This document shows, piece after piece, positions 1-6,016 of a DNA stretch of 6,016 bases. The number at the start of each line of letters is the position of its first letter. The first letter of the stretch is position 1. The stretch is from Eubacterium sp. (lineage in GTDB: Bacteria > Bacillota_A > Clostridia > Lachnospirales > Lachnospiraceae). The notes under the pieces are model-generated. The model was not told the origin of the DNA and ran no database searches. It was given only the letters and a program-made list of their open reading frames with translations. The stretch spans positions 1 through 6,016 of the forward strand of contig JAFVEX010000157.1 of the NCBI GenBank assembly GCA_017475785.1. Direction: 5' to 3'. The position numbers and the translations under genes were made by a program.

Positions 1-1
1 T

Positions 2-1186
2 ATGGCATCAGAGAACATGAATTTTTATGACGCACTTCCCTCCGGCCGCCTCGGACTGATTCCGCTTCAGAGCTGTCTGACTCTGGGGCAGAAGGTCAAT
101 GACTTTCTTGTGGAGTGGCGGACGCAGCGCGAGTTCCCGTCCGAGCAGTCCATGTATCATGACGGTTATTCAAGGGATACCTTTATCATCTCACATGATA
201 CGCCGCGCTTTGGAACCGGCGAAGGAAAGGGTGTCATTAATGAATCCATCCGCGGGGACGACATTTTTATCCTTGTGGATATCTGTAATTACTCAATCAC
301 ATACCGCATGTTCGGCTGTGAAAACCGGATGTCTCCGGACGACCACTTTCAGGATCTGAAGCGCGTGATCGCGGCAATCGGCGGCAAAGCCCGCAGGATC
401 AACGTCATCATGCCGTTCCTGTACGAGAGCCGCCAGAACAAGCGGAACGGGCGGGAATCCCTCGACTGCGCGCTCGCGCTCCAGGAGCTGGTCTCCATGG
501 GCGTGGAGAACATCATCACATTTGACGCGCACGACCCGCGTGTGCAGAACGCAATCCCGCGGCATGGATTTGAGACGGTCACCTGCTCCTACCAGTTCGT
601 CAAAAATATCCTCCGCTACGGCAAGGATATTAAAGTGGATTCGGAGCACCTGATGGTCATCAGCCCGGATGAAGCCGGCATGAAGCGCTCGATCTATCTG
701 GCAAACAACCTGGGCGTCGACATGGGAATGGTCTACCGCCGCCGCGACTACTCCACGATCATAGACGGCCGGAATCCGATCGTCGCGCACGAGTTCCTTG
801 GGACCGATGTCGAAGGGAAGGACATGATCATCATGGATGATATGCTTTCCTCCGGAAATACCCTGATTGAAGTTTCCGGCCTCCTGAAAAAAATGGGGGC
901 GCGCAATATTTACCTGTGCGCGACCTTCGGTCTCTTTACAAACGGGCTGGAGAAAATAGACCAGGCCTATAAGGACGGCCTGTTTACGAACATCTTCACC
1001 ACAAATCTGGTGTATCAACGGCCAGAGCTTCAAACCCGGCCTTACTACCACTGCTGCGACCTGAGCAAGTACATCGCGCTGCTGATTGACACATTGAATC
1101 ATGATTATTCCATCAGCGACCTGCTCGATCCGGTTCTCAGAATCCAGAAGGTGCTGAGAAAATATAATGACGGGGAAGAAATCTGA
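2..1186 (+). CDS. prs: Ribose-phosphate pyrophosphokinase (PRPP synthetase), long clostridial-type form
   Basis: This cytosolic enzyme would transfer pyrophosphate from ATP to ribose 5-phosphate, giving PRPP for purine, pyrimidine, NAD, histidine and tryptophan synthesis. Visible family motifs, in order, are IRGDDIFIL (residues 83-91, like the VRGxDIFI segment of classical enzymes), MPFLYESRQNKR (137-148, matching the YARQDR loop), FDAHDPR (174-180, holding the catalytic-type D-x-H), ISPDEAGM (220-227), YRRRDY (245-250, the flexible basic loop) and MDDMLSSGNT (278-287, the PRPP-binding loop with its Asp pair). At 394 residues it is longer than the usual 310-320. The extra length is at the N terminus (about 1-80, including a GTGEGKG segment at 71-77) and near the C terminus, which resembles the long form I recall from Lachnospiraceae. 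The ATG begins at base 2, so no ribosome binding site can be seen and a start further upstream cannot be excluded. The gene is convergent with the deacetylase. Confidence 0.93.
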   Translation: MASENMNFYDALPSGRLGLIPLQSCLTLGQKVNDFLVEWRTQREFPSEQSMYHDGYSRDTFIISHDTPRFGTGEGKGVINESIRGDDIFILVDICNYSITYRMFGCENRMSPDDHFQDLKRVIAAIGGKARRINVIMPFLYESRQNKRNGRESLDCALALQELVSMGVENIITFDAHDPRVQNAIPRHGFETVTCSYQFVKNILRYGKDIKVDSEHLMVISPDEAGMKRSIYLANNLGVDMGMVYRRRDYSTIIDGRNPIVAHEFLGTDVEGKDMIIMDDMLSSGNTLIEVSGLLKKMGARNIYLCATFGLFTNGLEKIDQAYKDGLFTNIFTTNLVYQRPELQTRPYYHCCDLSKYIALLIDTLNHDYSISDLLDPVLRIQKVLRKYNDGEEI

Positions 1187-1209
1187 CAGCAGATATCATT
1201 GGACATGAA

Positions 1210-1286
1210 AAGAGGCTGCCGCATTAAGCATCTTCGTGAATTTGATGTATATTTATTCACATAATTGCTTAGTGCGACAGCCCCTT
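1210..1286. terminator. 77-nt imperfect palindrome, probable bidirectional terminator
   Basis: Two 21-nt arms at 1210-1230 and 1266-1286 are inverted copies differing at only three positions. Read as RNA on the minus strand, two of these become G-U pairs and one is a C-A mismatch. On the plus strand one is a G-U pair and two are mismatches. The 35-nt loop contains a smaller hairpin (GTGAAT 1236-1241 with ATTCAC 1255-1260). On the minus strand the arm ends in CTCTTTTC, a short U tract fitting an intrinsic terminator for the deacetylase, whose stop codon is 7 nt before the stem. On the plus strand the trailing sequence CCCCTTATTA is U-poorer, so termination of prs is less certain. Its position between convergent stop codons supports a terminator role. 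The long arms and structured loop would also fit a dispersed palindromic element. Confidence 0.65.
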
Positions 1287-1293
1287 ATTACAG

Positions 1294-2715
1294 TTATTCC
1301 TGTGATTCGTCTTCGTAATCTTCGCTGCCGTCGTATGAGCTGTCCTCATCTCCGGCATCTTCGTCGTAGTATTCTTCAGAGCTCTCTTCGGAGTCCCCCT
1401 CGTAGGATTCCTCCTCGTAAGATTCCTCCTGCTCCTGCGTTTCATCCTGTTCCTGTGTTTCTTCTGATGCCTCGCTCTCAGTAGAATCATCGGAATTCTC
1501 ATCGTTTCCGGTGTTCACATCCTCGGCCGGCGCCGCCGCGTCATTGTTTTCGTCCTCTTCTTCAGGACCCATGACGGTTTCCTTGTCGGAAGCTGTGCCG
1601 TGTGAAATTTCCGTATCCGTAAACCCGAAATACGTGACGCCGGTCTCAAGCGTGTATCCGCGCGCGGCAGCGAGCTCCGAGACCGTCACCAGCTCAAAGC
1701 CGGCCTCTTTCAGGCGCGGAAGCATGAGCTTGACCGCGTCCACAGAGTTTTCATGAATATCGTGCATCAGAATGATGTTGCCGCCCTCTGCCTCGGAAAC
1801 GATCTTTTCCGCCATGACAGAAGCTGCAGTCCCCTGCCAGTCTACTGTATCGTAGTCCCAGTAAATACTGGGCTTGTCTATTTTGCTTTTGAGCGTGTCA
1901 TTGTAACTTCCATACGGGAAGCGGATCACGCTCGCCGCGCTTCCGCCGCTGTATTTGGCGATCTGTTCGTCGGTTTCCTGGAACTGCTTCAGGGCTTCGC
2001 TCGTTGACAGCGTCGTCATATCGGAGTGGTCATAGGAATGATTTCCCAGCTGGCATCCCAGACGCACCATCTGCGGTATGGTATCCGCGCCGTACTGCTC
2101 CACCATCTCTCCCAGCATGAAAAAGGTGGCCTTGGCGCCATTGGCTTCCAGCGCGTTGAGCAGGTCTGTCGTGTACTCATACGGCCCGTCGTCAAACGTA
2201 AGCGCGATCATATGGGAACTGTCGGCGGTGGCGTCATAGACGCCGTGTTCATCAAAATAACAGCCTTTTCCCCCGATCGGCGTCCAGCCGGTATCCATAT
2301 ATCCATTGCTGCTGAAATGATATTCCTTCTGATCCAGCGTCAGCCAGCCATTTACATAGAAGGTTCTTTCGTCACTGGCGTACCACCAGCCTCTGTCGTC
2401 GTGCTGCCAGCCCGGCGTGTCAAACTGCACGCTCATTCCGTCCGGAATCGTCGCCCGGCCCGCCTGGCCGGAGCCGTCATCCCGCTCAGGCTCCACGGTA
2501 ATTTCCAGCGCTTCCGACTCACTCGACGAGGCCTCCAGCCGGGCCCGCTGCGCGCGCTGGCGGAAGGGCTTGACGATCAGCCAGATGACCGCAATCACTG
2601 CCACGACAGCCACAACAATACCGGCTGTCTTCATATAAGAGCGCAGCACATCTTCACGGCTCGCCTTTTTTCTGTGATTGTATGATCGCTTGCTTGACCG
2701 CTTCTTGGATGCCAT
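1294..2715 (-). CDS. Membrane-anchored polysaccharide deacetylase (NodB/CE4) with cell-wall-binding-like repeats and acidic tail
   Basis: This is a predicted extracytoplasmic metal-dependent N-deacetylase of a cell-wall glycan, plausibly peptidoglycan N-acetylglucosamine; the substrate is inference. Domains in order are a strongly basic cytoplasmic start (1-30), one membrane segment without a cleavage site (about 31-48, a signal anchor), a low-complexity linker, about three short aromatic/glycine repeats at 102-161 (GWWY, NGW, NGYMDTGW, CYFDEHGVYD) of the choline/glucan-binding type, a NodB domain (about 168-350), and an acidic tail (384-473). All five CE4 motifs are intact: TFDDGP (173-178), HSYDH (226-230), RFPYGS (265-270), VDW with D292, and ILMHD with H318. 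The product should therefore be active. The tail has 44 Asp/Glu in 90 residues and no Lys or Arg. The ATG follows GAGAGGAA at good spacing. The gene lies 42 nt after mntP and is probably in the same operon. Confidence 0.9.
   Translation of the reverse strand: MASKKRSSKRSYNHRKKASREDVLRSYMKTAGIVVAVVAVIAVIWLIVKPFRQRAQRARLEASSSESEALEITVEPERDDGSGQAGRATIPDGMSVQFDTPGWQHDDRGWWYASDERTFYVNGWLTLDQKEYHFSSNGYMDTGWTPIGGKGCYFDEHGVYDATADSSHMIALTFDDGPYEYTTDLLNALEANGAKATFFMLGEMVEQYGADTIPQMVRLGCQLGNHSYDHSDMTTLSTSEALKQFQETDEQIAKYSGGSAASVIRFPYGSYNDTLKSKIDKPSIYWDYDTVDWQGTAASVMAEKIVSEAEGGNIILMHDIHENSVDAVKLMLPRLKEAGFELVTVSELAAARGYTLETGVTYFGFTDTEISHGTASDKETVMGPEEEDENNDAAAPAEDVNTGNDENSDDSTESEASEETQEQDETQEQEESYEEESYEGDSEESSEEYYDEDAGDEDSSYDGSEDYEDESQE
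1399..1463 (-). repeat. Short tandem repeats in the acidic-tail coding region
   Basis: There are two adjacent tandem duplications inside the deacetylase reading frame. A 15-nt unit occurs at 1399-1413 and 1414-1428 with one mismatch and encodes the ESYEE-type repeat. An 18-nt unit occurs at 1428-1445 and 1446-1463 with three mismatches and encodes ETQEQD then ETQEQE. Both unit lengths are multiples of three, so copy-number change would keep the frame and alter only the length of the acidic tail. Confidence 0.75.
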
Positions 2716-2720
2716 ATCTG

Positions 2721-2728
2721 TTCCTCTC
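2721..2728 (-). promoter_or_regulatory. Ribosome binding site of the deacetylase gene
   Basis: On the minus strand GAGAGGAA is followed by five bases (CAGAT) and the ATG at 2715-2713. This strong Shine-Dalgarno match supports the chosen start. It lies in the 42-nt gap after the mntP stop, where I see no hairpin or promoter, consistent with translation from an mntP-deacetylase transcript. Confidence 0.75.
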
Positions 2729-2757
2729 AGAAACTGTGCAGGATAATCTCTTTTTCC

Positions 2758-3315
2758 TTATGTCAGAAGATGCTCCAGTAAAATTTTCAGTCCGATTATG
2801 ATTAAGATAATACCGCCGGCAATCTCCGCGGATTTACGATACCTGCTGCCGTACGCGTATCCGATAAACACGCCTGCCGCTGAAATGACAAATGTGATGC
2901 CCCCGATCAGAAGCACTGCCGCGATGATATTCACCTGAAGCGCGGCGAATGTGATGCCCACCGCGAACGCGTCAATACTGGTCGCCACCGCCAGCAGCAG
3001 CATGGTCACAAAACCGGTATCCGCATTCTGGCCGTCCCCGTCTTCTTTGCCTGCTTCCCGCAGCATATTACAGCCGATCAGCGCCAGCAGTCCGAATGCC
3101 ACCCAGTGGTCAATACTCTGGATCAGGAACAGGAAGCTGCTGCCCAGCAAAAAACCCAGCAGCGGCATCAGCGCCTGGAATCCTCCGAACCAGAGTCCGA
3201 TGACCGCGGCCGGCCGGGCGACCGGCTTTCTCATCGCGAGGCCCTTGCAGATGGATACCGCAAAGGCATCCATCGCCAGGCCGACAGCAAGCAGAACTAA
3301 TTCTATGAACCGCAT
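2758..3315 (-). CDS. mntP: Manganese efflux pump MntP
   Basis: This is an inner-membrane exporter that lowers cytoplasmic Mn2+. The 185-residue product is the normal family size and reads as six hydrophobic segments (roughly 4-22, 36-57, 66-84, 103-123, 131-154 and 163-180). It shows the family's internal duplication: MDAFAVS (15-21) in the first segment and IDAFAVG (114-120) in the fourth. These carry the membrane-embedded Asp residues D16 and D115 that correspond to the acidic residues needed for transport in characterised MntP. The GGFQALMPLLG segment (44-54) is also typical. A short hydrophilic loop (about 88-100, EDGDGQNAD) separates the halves. The start ATG at 3315-3313 sits 5 nt after AGAGGG. 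The gene follows rpoC by 101 nt and precedes the deacetylase by 42 nt. I find no Mn2+-sensing yybP-ykoY riboswitch in the leader, so its regulation is not evident. Confidence 0.93.
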   Translation of the reverse strand: MRFIELVLLAVGLAMDAFAVSICKGLAMRKPVARPAAVIGLWFGGFQALMPLLGFLLGSSFLFLIQSIDHWVAFGLLALIGCNMLREAGKEDGDGQNADTGFVTMLLLAVATSIDAFAVGITFAALQVNIIAAVLLIGGITFVISAAGVFIGYAYGSRYRKSAEIAGGIILIIIGLKILLEHLLT

Positions 3316-3320
3316 GCATG

Positions 3321-3326
3321 CCCTCT
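3321..3326 (-). promoter_or_regulatory. Ribosome binding site that decides the mntP start
   Basis: The minus strand reads AGAGGG then CATGCATG, giving two overlapping ATGs. The first (3319-3317) is only 1 nt from AGAGGG and opens a different frame that ends after 69 codons. The second (3315-3313) is 5 nt away, properly spaced, and opens the MntP frame. The second is therefore the true start. Confidence 0.7.
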
Positions 3327-3351
3327 TCTTTTTGTCGTGTGATTGATTCGA

Positions 3352-3365
3352 TTCAGGTTCCTGAA
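3352..3365. repeat. Perfect 14-nt inverted repeat in the rpoC-mntP gap
   Basis: TTCAGG and CCTGAA flank a 2-nt centre, 37 nt upstream of the mntP ATG. No U tract follows on either strand, so it is not a convincing intrinsic terminator. It could be a small operator or a chance hairpin. A second weaker hairpin (ACGCAA/TTGCGT, 3390-3395 with 3403-3408) lies just after the rpoC stop and also lacks a U tract. Confidence 0.3.
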
Positions 3366-3416
3366 GATCCTTCGCGGTATTTGCAGGAGACGCAATTCGT
3401 GTTTGCGTTTACAATA

Positions 3417-6016
3417 TTATTCTTCTGCATCCTCAGGAGCTTCTTCGCTGTATTCCTCTTCCGCGAGGATTTCCTCTTCTGTCTCAATTGCCTCGAGCTC
3501 ATCATCTGTCGGTTCCGCCTCATCCGGTTCTTCCTCCGGAACAGGTGCCTCGGCGCTCTGACTGCGCGGCGGAATCTTGCGGCCGTCCGTATCCAGCCGG
3601 AGGCTGCTGTACTCCTTCATGCCGGTTCCCGCAGGAATCAGCTTACCGATGATGACATTCTCCTTCAGGCCGATCAGGCTGTCATGCTTGCCCTTGATCG
3701 CGGCATCTGTCAGCACGCGTGTGGTCTCCTGGAAGGACGCCGCGGAAAGGAAGGAATCCGTCGCCAGCGAAGCTTTTGTGATACCGAGCAATACGCGCTT
3801 TCCGACAGCCGGCTCACGGCCTTCTTCAAGCATCCGCTCGTTTTCATCCTCAAAATCGAGGTAATCTACCATTACGCCCGGAAGCATATCGGTATCACCG
3901 CTTTCTTCAACGCGGACCTTCTTCAGCATCTGCCGCACGATGACCTCGATATGCTTATCGCAGATCTCAACACCCTGCAGGCGGTACACGCGCTGAACCT
4001 CACGGAGGATATAATCCTGCACGTCCGTCACGCCCTTGATCCGCAGGATATCATGCGGGTTGACACTTCCCTCTGTCAGCTCGTCGCCGGCAGCGAGAAC
4101 ATCGCCGTCCTGAATCTTGATTCTTGATCCGTACGGAATCAGATACCTCTTTGAAACGCCTTCTTCCTCGTCCGTCACGACGATCTCGCGCTTCTTCCTG
4201 GTGTCCTTAATTGTCGCGACACCCTTGATTTCTGTGATAATCGCGAGACCCTTCGGCTTGCGGGCCTCAAACAGCTCCTCGACACGGGGAAGACCCTGTG
4301 TGATGTCGCCGCCGGCAACGCCGCCGGTGTGGAAGGTACGCATGGTCAGCTGTGTTCCCGGCTCACCGATCGACTGTGCCGCGATAATACCGACAGATTC
4401 GCCGACCTGGACCACTTCGCCGTTTGCCATGTTCGCGCCGTAGCACTTCGCGCAGATGCCCAGATGTGAGCGGCAGGTCAGAATGTTTCTGATCTTGACG
4501 CGCTTCACCGGCTGTCCGTCTTCGGTCACGCCTGCAGCGACGATTTTCTGCGCGCGGCGGGATGTGATCATCTGGTTCGGTTTTACCAGAATATTTCCGT
4601 TCGCGTCGTGGATCTCCTCGCACGCGAAGCGGCCTGTAATGCGCTCCTGCAGACTCTCGATCTCTTCTTTTCCATCCGCGAACTGACCGACATACATGCC
4701 CGGAATCTCATTCCGCCCGACGGCGCAGTCCGCCTCGTGGATTATCAACTCCTGTGAGACGTCGACCATTCGTCTGGTCAGATATCCGGAATCGGCAGTA
4801 CGCAGCGCCGTGTCCGACAGACCCTTGCGGGCGCCGTGCGCGGACATGAAATACTCCAGAACGTCCAGTCCCTCACGGAAGTTGGACTTGATCGGCAGCT
4901 CGATCGTGTGGCCGGTTGTATCCGCCATCAGTCCGCGCATGCCGGCCAGCTGCTTGATCTGCTTATCAGATCCGCGGGCGCCGGAATCCGCCATCATAAA
5001 GATGTTGTTGTACTGATCCAGACCGCCGAGCAGTTCCTTCGTCAGGCGGTCATCCGTATCCTTCCAGGTCTCGATGACCTCTTTGTAGCGCTCCTCGTCC
5101 GTGATCAGGCCGCGGCGGTAGTTCTTCTGAATCTGCTCAACCGTCTCCTCTGCTTCCTCCAGCAGAGCTTCCTTGATCTCCGGCACGGTCATGTCAGAAA
5201 TCGATACAGTGATTCCGGAGAGCGTCGAATACTTGTAGCCGATTGCCTTGATGGAATCAAGCACTTCCGCAGTTCTCGTCGCCCCGTGAATGTCGATCAT
5301 ACGCTGAATGATCTGTTTCAGATGCTTCTTGGAGACCATAAAATCGACCTCCGGGAGCAGCTCATTTCCCGGAACCGAGCGATCCACAAAGCCGAGGTCC
5401 TGCGGAAGGATCTCGTTGAAGATCAGCCGGCCGAGCGTGCATTTGACGACCTGTGAGATCGCGTTGCCGTCGGCGTCCTCGCCTGTGCGGCGGACATTGA
5501 TCTCTGTGTGCATCGTAATATAGCCGTTCTCAAACGCGAGAATCGCCTCATTGATGTCCTTGAAATAGCTGCCTTCGCCCTTCTCGCCCGGACGCTTCTG
5601 CGTGATATAGTAAATACCCAGAACCATGTCCTGCGTCGGAACCGTCACCGGCCCGCCGTCTGAAGGCTTCAGCAGATTGTTCGGGGAGAGCAGCATGAAG
5701 CGGCACTCCGCCTGCGCTTCCACAGACAGCGGAAGGTGTACCGCCATCTGGTCTCCGTCGAAGTCCGCGTTGAACGCGGTGCAGACAAGCGGGTGAAGCT
5801 TGATCGCCTTACCTTCGACCAGAATCGGCTCAAACGCCTGAATGCCCAGCCTGTGCAGCGTAGGCGCGCGGTTCAGCATGACCGGATGCTCCTTGATGAC
5901 CTCCTCGAGGACATCCCACACCTCCGGCTGCAGGCGCTCAACCATCTTCTTCGCGTTTTTGATATTGTGCGCTGTCCCGTTTGCCACAAGCTCCTTCATA
6001 ACAAACGGCTTAAACA
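3417..6016 (-). CDS. rpoC: DNA-directed RNA polymerase subunit beta', C-terminal part (5' end outside window)
   Basis: About 865 residues of the catalytic beta' subunit are present. The frame runs off the window edge: it reads FKPFV ahead of the Met codon at 5999-5997, so that Met is internal. Visible elements in order are [16 protein letters not shown], the active-site [10 protein letters not shown] that binds the catalytic Mg2+ (5742-5771), the second zinc site with its four cysteines (codons at 4725-4727, 4473-4475, 4452-4454 and 4443-4445), the bridge-helix/trigger-loop segment [18 protein letters not shown] (near 4320-4376), and the conserved end block [12 protein letters not shown] (3720-3755). 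The trigger loop continues directly into [18 protein letters not shown] with no large insertion, unlike the E. coli protein, which supports a Firmicutes host. The last 48 residues (3420-3563) form an acidic tail with 24 Asp/Glu and no basic residue. The gene is followed by mntP rather than ribosomal protein genes. Confidence 0.97.
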   Translation of the reverse strand, partial: FKPFVMKELVANGTAHNIKNAKKMVERLQPEVWDVLEEVIKEHPVMLNRAPTLHRLGIQAFEPILVEGKAIKLHPLVCTAFNADFDGDQMAVHLPLSVEAQAECRFMLLSPNNLLKPSDGGPVTVPTQDMVLGIYYITQKRPGEKGEGSYFKDINEAILAFENGYITMHTEINVRRTGEDADGNAISQVVKCTLGRLIFNEILPQDLGFVDRSVPGNELLPEVDFMVSKKHLKQIIQRMIDIHGATRTAEVLDSIKAIGYKYSTLSGITVSISDMTVPEIKEALLEEAEETVEQIQKNYRRGLITDEERYKEVIETWKDTDDRLTKELLGGLDQYNNIFMMADSGARGSDKQIKQLAGMRGLMADTTGHTIELPIKSNFREGLDVLEYFMSAHGARKGLSDTALRTADSGYLTRRMVDVSQELIIHEADCAVGRNEIPGMYVGQFADGKEEIESLQERITGRFACEEIHDANGNILVKPNQMITSRRAQKIVAAGVTEDGQPVKRVKIRNILTCRSHLGICAKCYGANMANGEVVQVGESVGIIAAQSIGEPGTQLTMRTFHTGGVAGGDITQGLPRVEELFEARKPKGLAIITEIKGVATIKDTRKKREIVVTDEEEGVSKRYLIPYGSRIKIQDGDVLAAGDELTEGSVNPHDILRIKGVTDVQDYILREVQRVYRLQGVEICDKHIEVIVRQMLKKVRVEESGDTDMLPGVMVDYLDFEDENERMLEEGREPAVGKRVLLGITKASLATDSFLSAASFQETTRVLTDAAIKGKHDSLIGLKENVIIGKLIPAGTGMKEYSSLRLDTDGRKIPPRSQSAEAPVPEEEPDEAEPTDDELEAIETEEEILAEEEYSEEAPEDAEE

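Noticed and set aside
293..1102. 269-codon open frame antisense to prs
   Set aside because: The opposite strand is a complete PRPP synthetase with all motifs. The antisense product shows no recognisable domain, and long antisense frames are expected at this base composition.
1399..1463. CRISPR-like array
   Set aside because: The 15- and 18-nt units are adjacent without spacers, occur twice each, and lie in frame inside a coding region, so they are coding tandem repeats.
1236..1484. Small plus-strand open frame starting inside the palindrome
   Set aside because: It overlaps the palindrome and the deacetylase acidic tail in antisense. The Arg/Pro-rich product is what the complement of Glu/Ser codons gives, and no ribosome binding site is evident.
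2026..2685. 219-codon open frame antisense to the deacetylase
   Set aside because: It overlaps the NodB domain and membrane anchor on the opposite strand and has no recognisable family. It is a composition-driven shadow.
3110..3319. 69-codon frame from the first ATG of CATGCATG upstream of mntP
   Set aside because: Its ATG is only 1 nt from the AGAGGG ribosome binding site, and its product is a frame-shifted copy of the MntP region. The properly spaced second ATG gives the real protein.
3316..3416. Possible yybP-ykoY Mn2+ riboswitch upstream of mntP
   Set aside because: mntP genes often have this riboswitch, but the minus-strand gap is only 101 nt. I cannot find its conserved core or the paired stems expected. 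Only two small hairpins are present.
3316..3416. A sigma-70 type promoter for mntP
   Set aside because: The best -35/-10 pairing I could find (TTGCGT, 17 nt, AAGGAT) matches the -10 consensus at only three of six positions, which is too weak to annotate.
3318..4127. 269-codon open frame antisense to the 3' end of rpoC
   Set aside because: It is a shadow of conserved rpoC sequence. The hydrophobic stretch at its start is the complement of the acidic-tail codons.
4836..5456. 206-codon open frame antisense to rpoC
   Set aside because: It lies wholly within well-conserved rpoC coding sequence, and its translation has no recognisable motif.

Overview
The window looks like core chromosome of a moderately GC-rich member of the Clostridia, most likely Lachnospiraceae or a close relative. 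The evidence is threefold. The PRPP synthetase is the long (about 390 residue) form that I associate from memory with this group. The RNA polymerase beta' subunit has a Firmicutes-type trigger-loop region without the large insertion found in proteobacteria. The polysaccharide deacetylase carries Gram-positive cell-wall-binding-type repeats. No taxonomic search was possible, so the family-level assignment is inference.

Layout. Positions 2-1186 (+) encode a ribose-phosphate pyrophosphokinase whose start lies at the window edge. Positions 1187-1293 are a convergent intergenic gap filled by a 77-nt imperfect palindrome, probably a bidirectional terminator and possibly a dispersed repeat. The rest reads on the minus strand, in the order rpoC (partial, 6016-3417), mntP (3315-2758), then a membrane-anchored polysaccharide deacetylase (2715-1294). 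The rpoC-mntP gap is 101 nt and the mntP-deacetylase gap is 42 nt. Neither gap holds a convincing intrinsic terminator, so mntP and the deacetylase are probably co-transcribed, and read-through from rpoC is possible.

Functions. The genes are housekeeping (PRPP supply, transcription), metal homeostasis (Mn2+ efflux) and envelope modification (N-deacetylation of a cell-wall glycan). They do not form one evident pathway. The less ordinary points are the palindrome between the convergent genes, mntP rather than rpsL/rpsG following rpoC, and long basic-residue-free acidic tails on both the deacetylase and beta'.

I see no RNA gene, CRISPR array, insertion sequence, phage gene or defence system, and no stretch over 300 bases without a gene. 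I do not think this window holds an undescribed multi-gene system.
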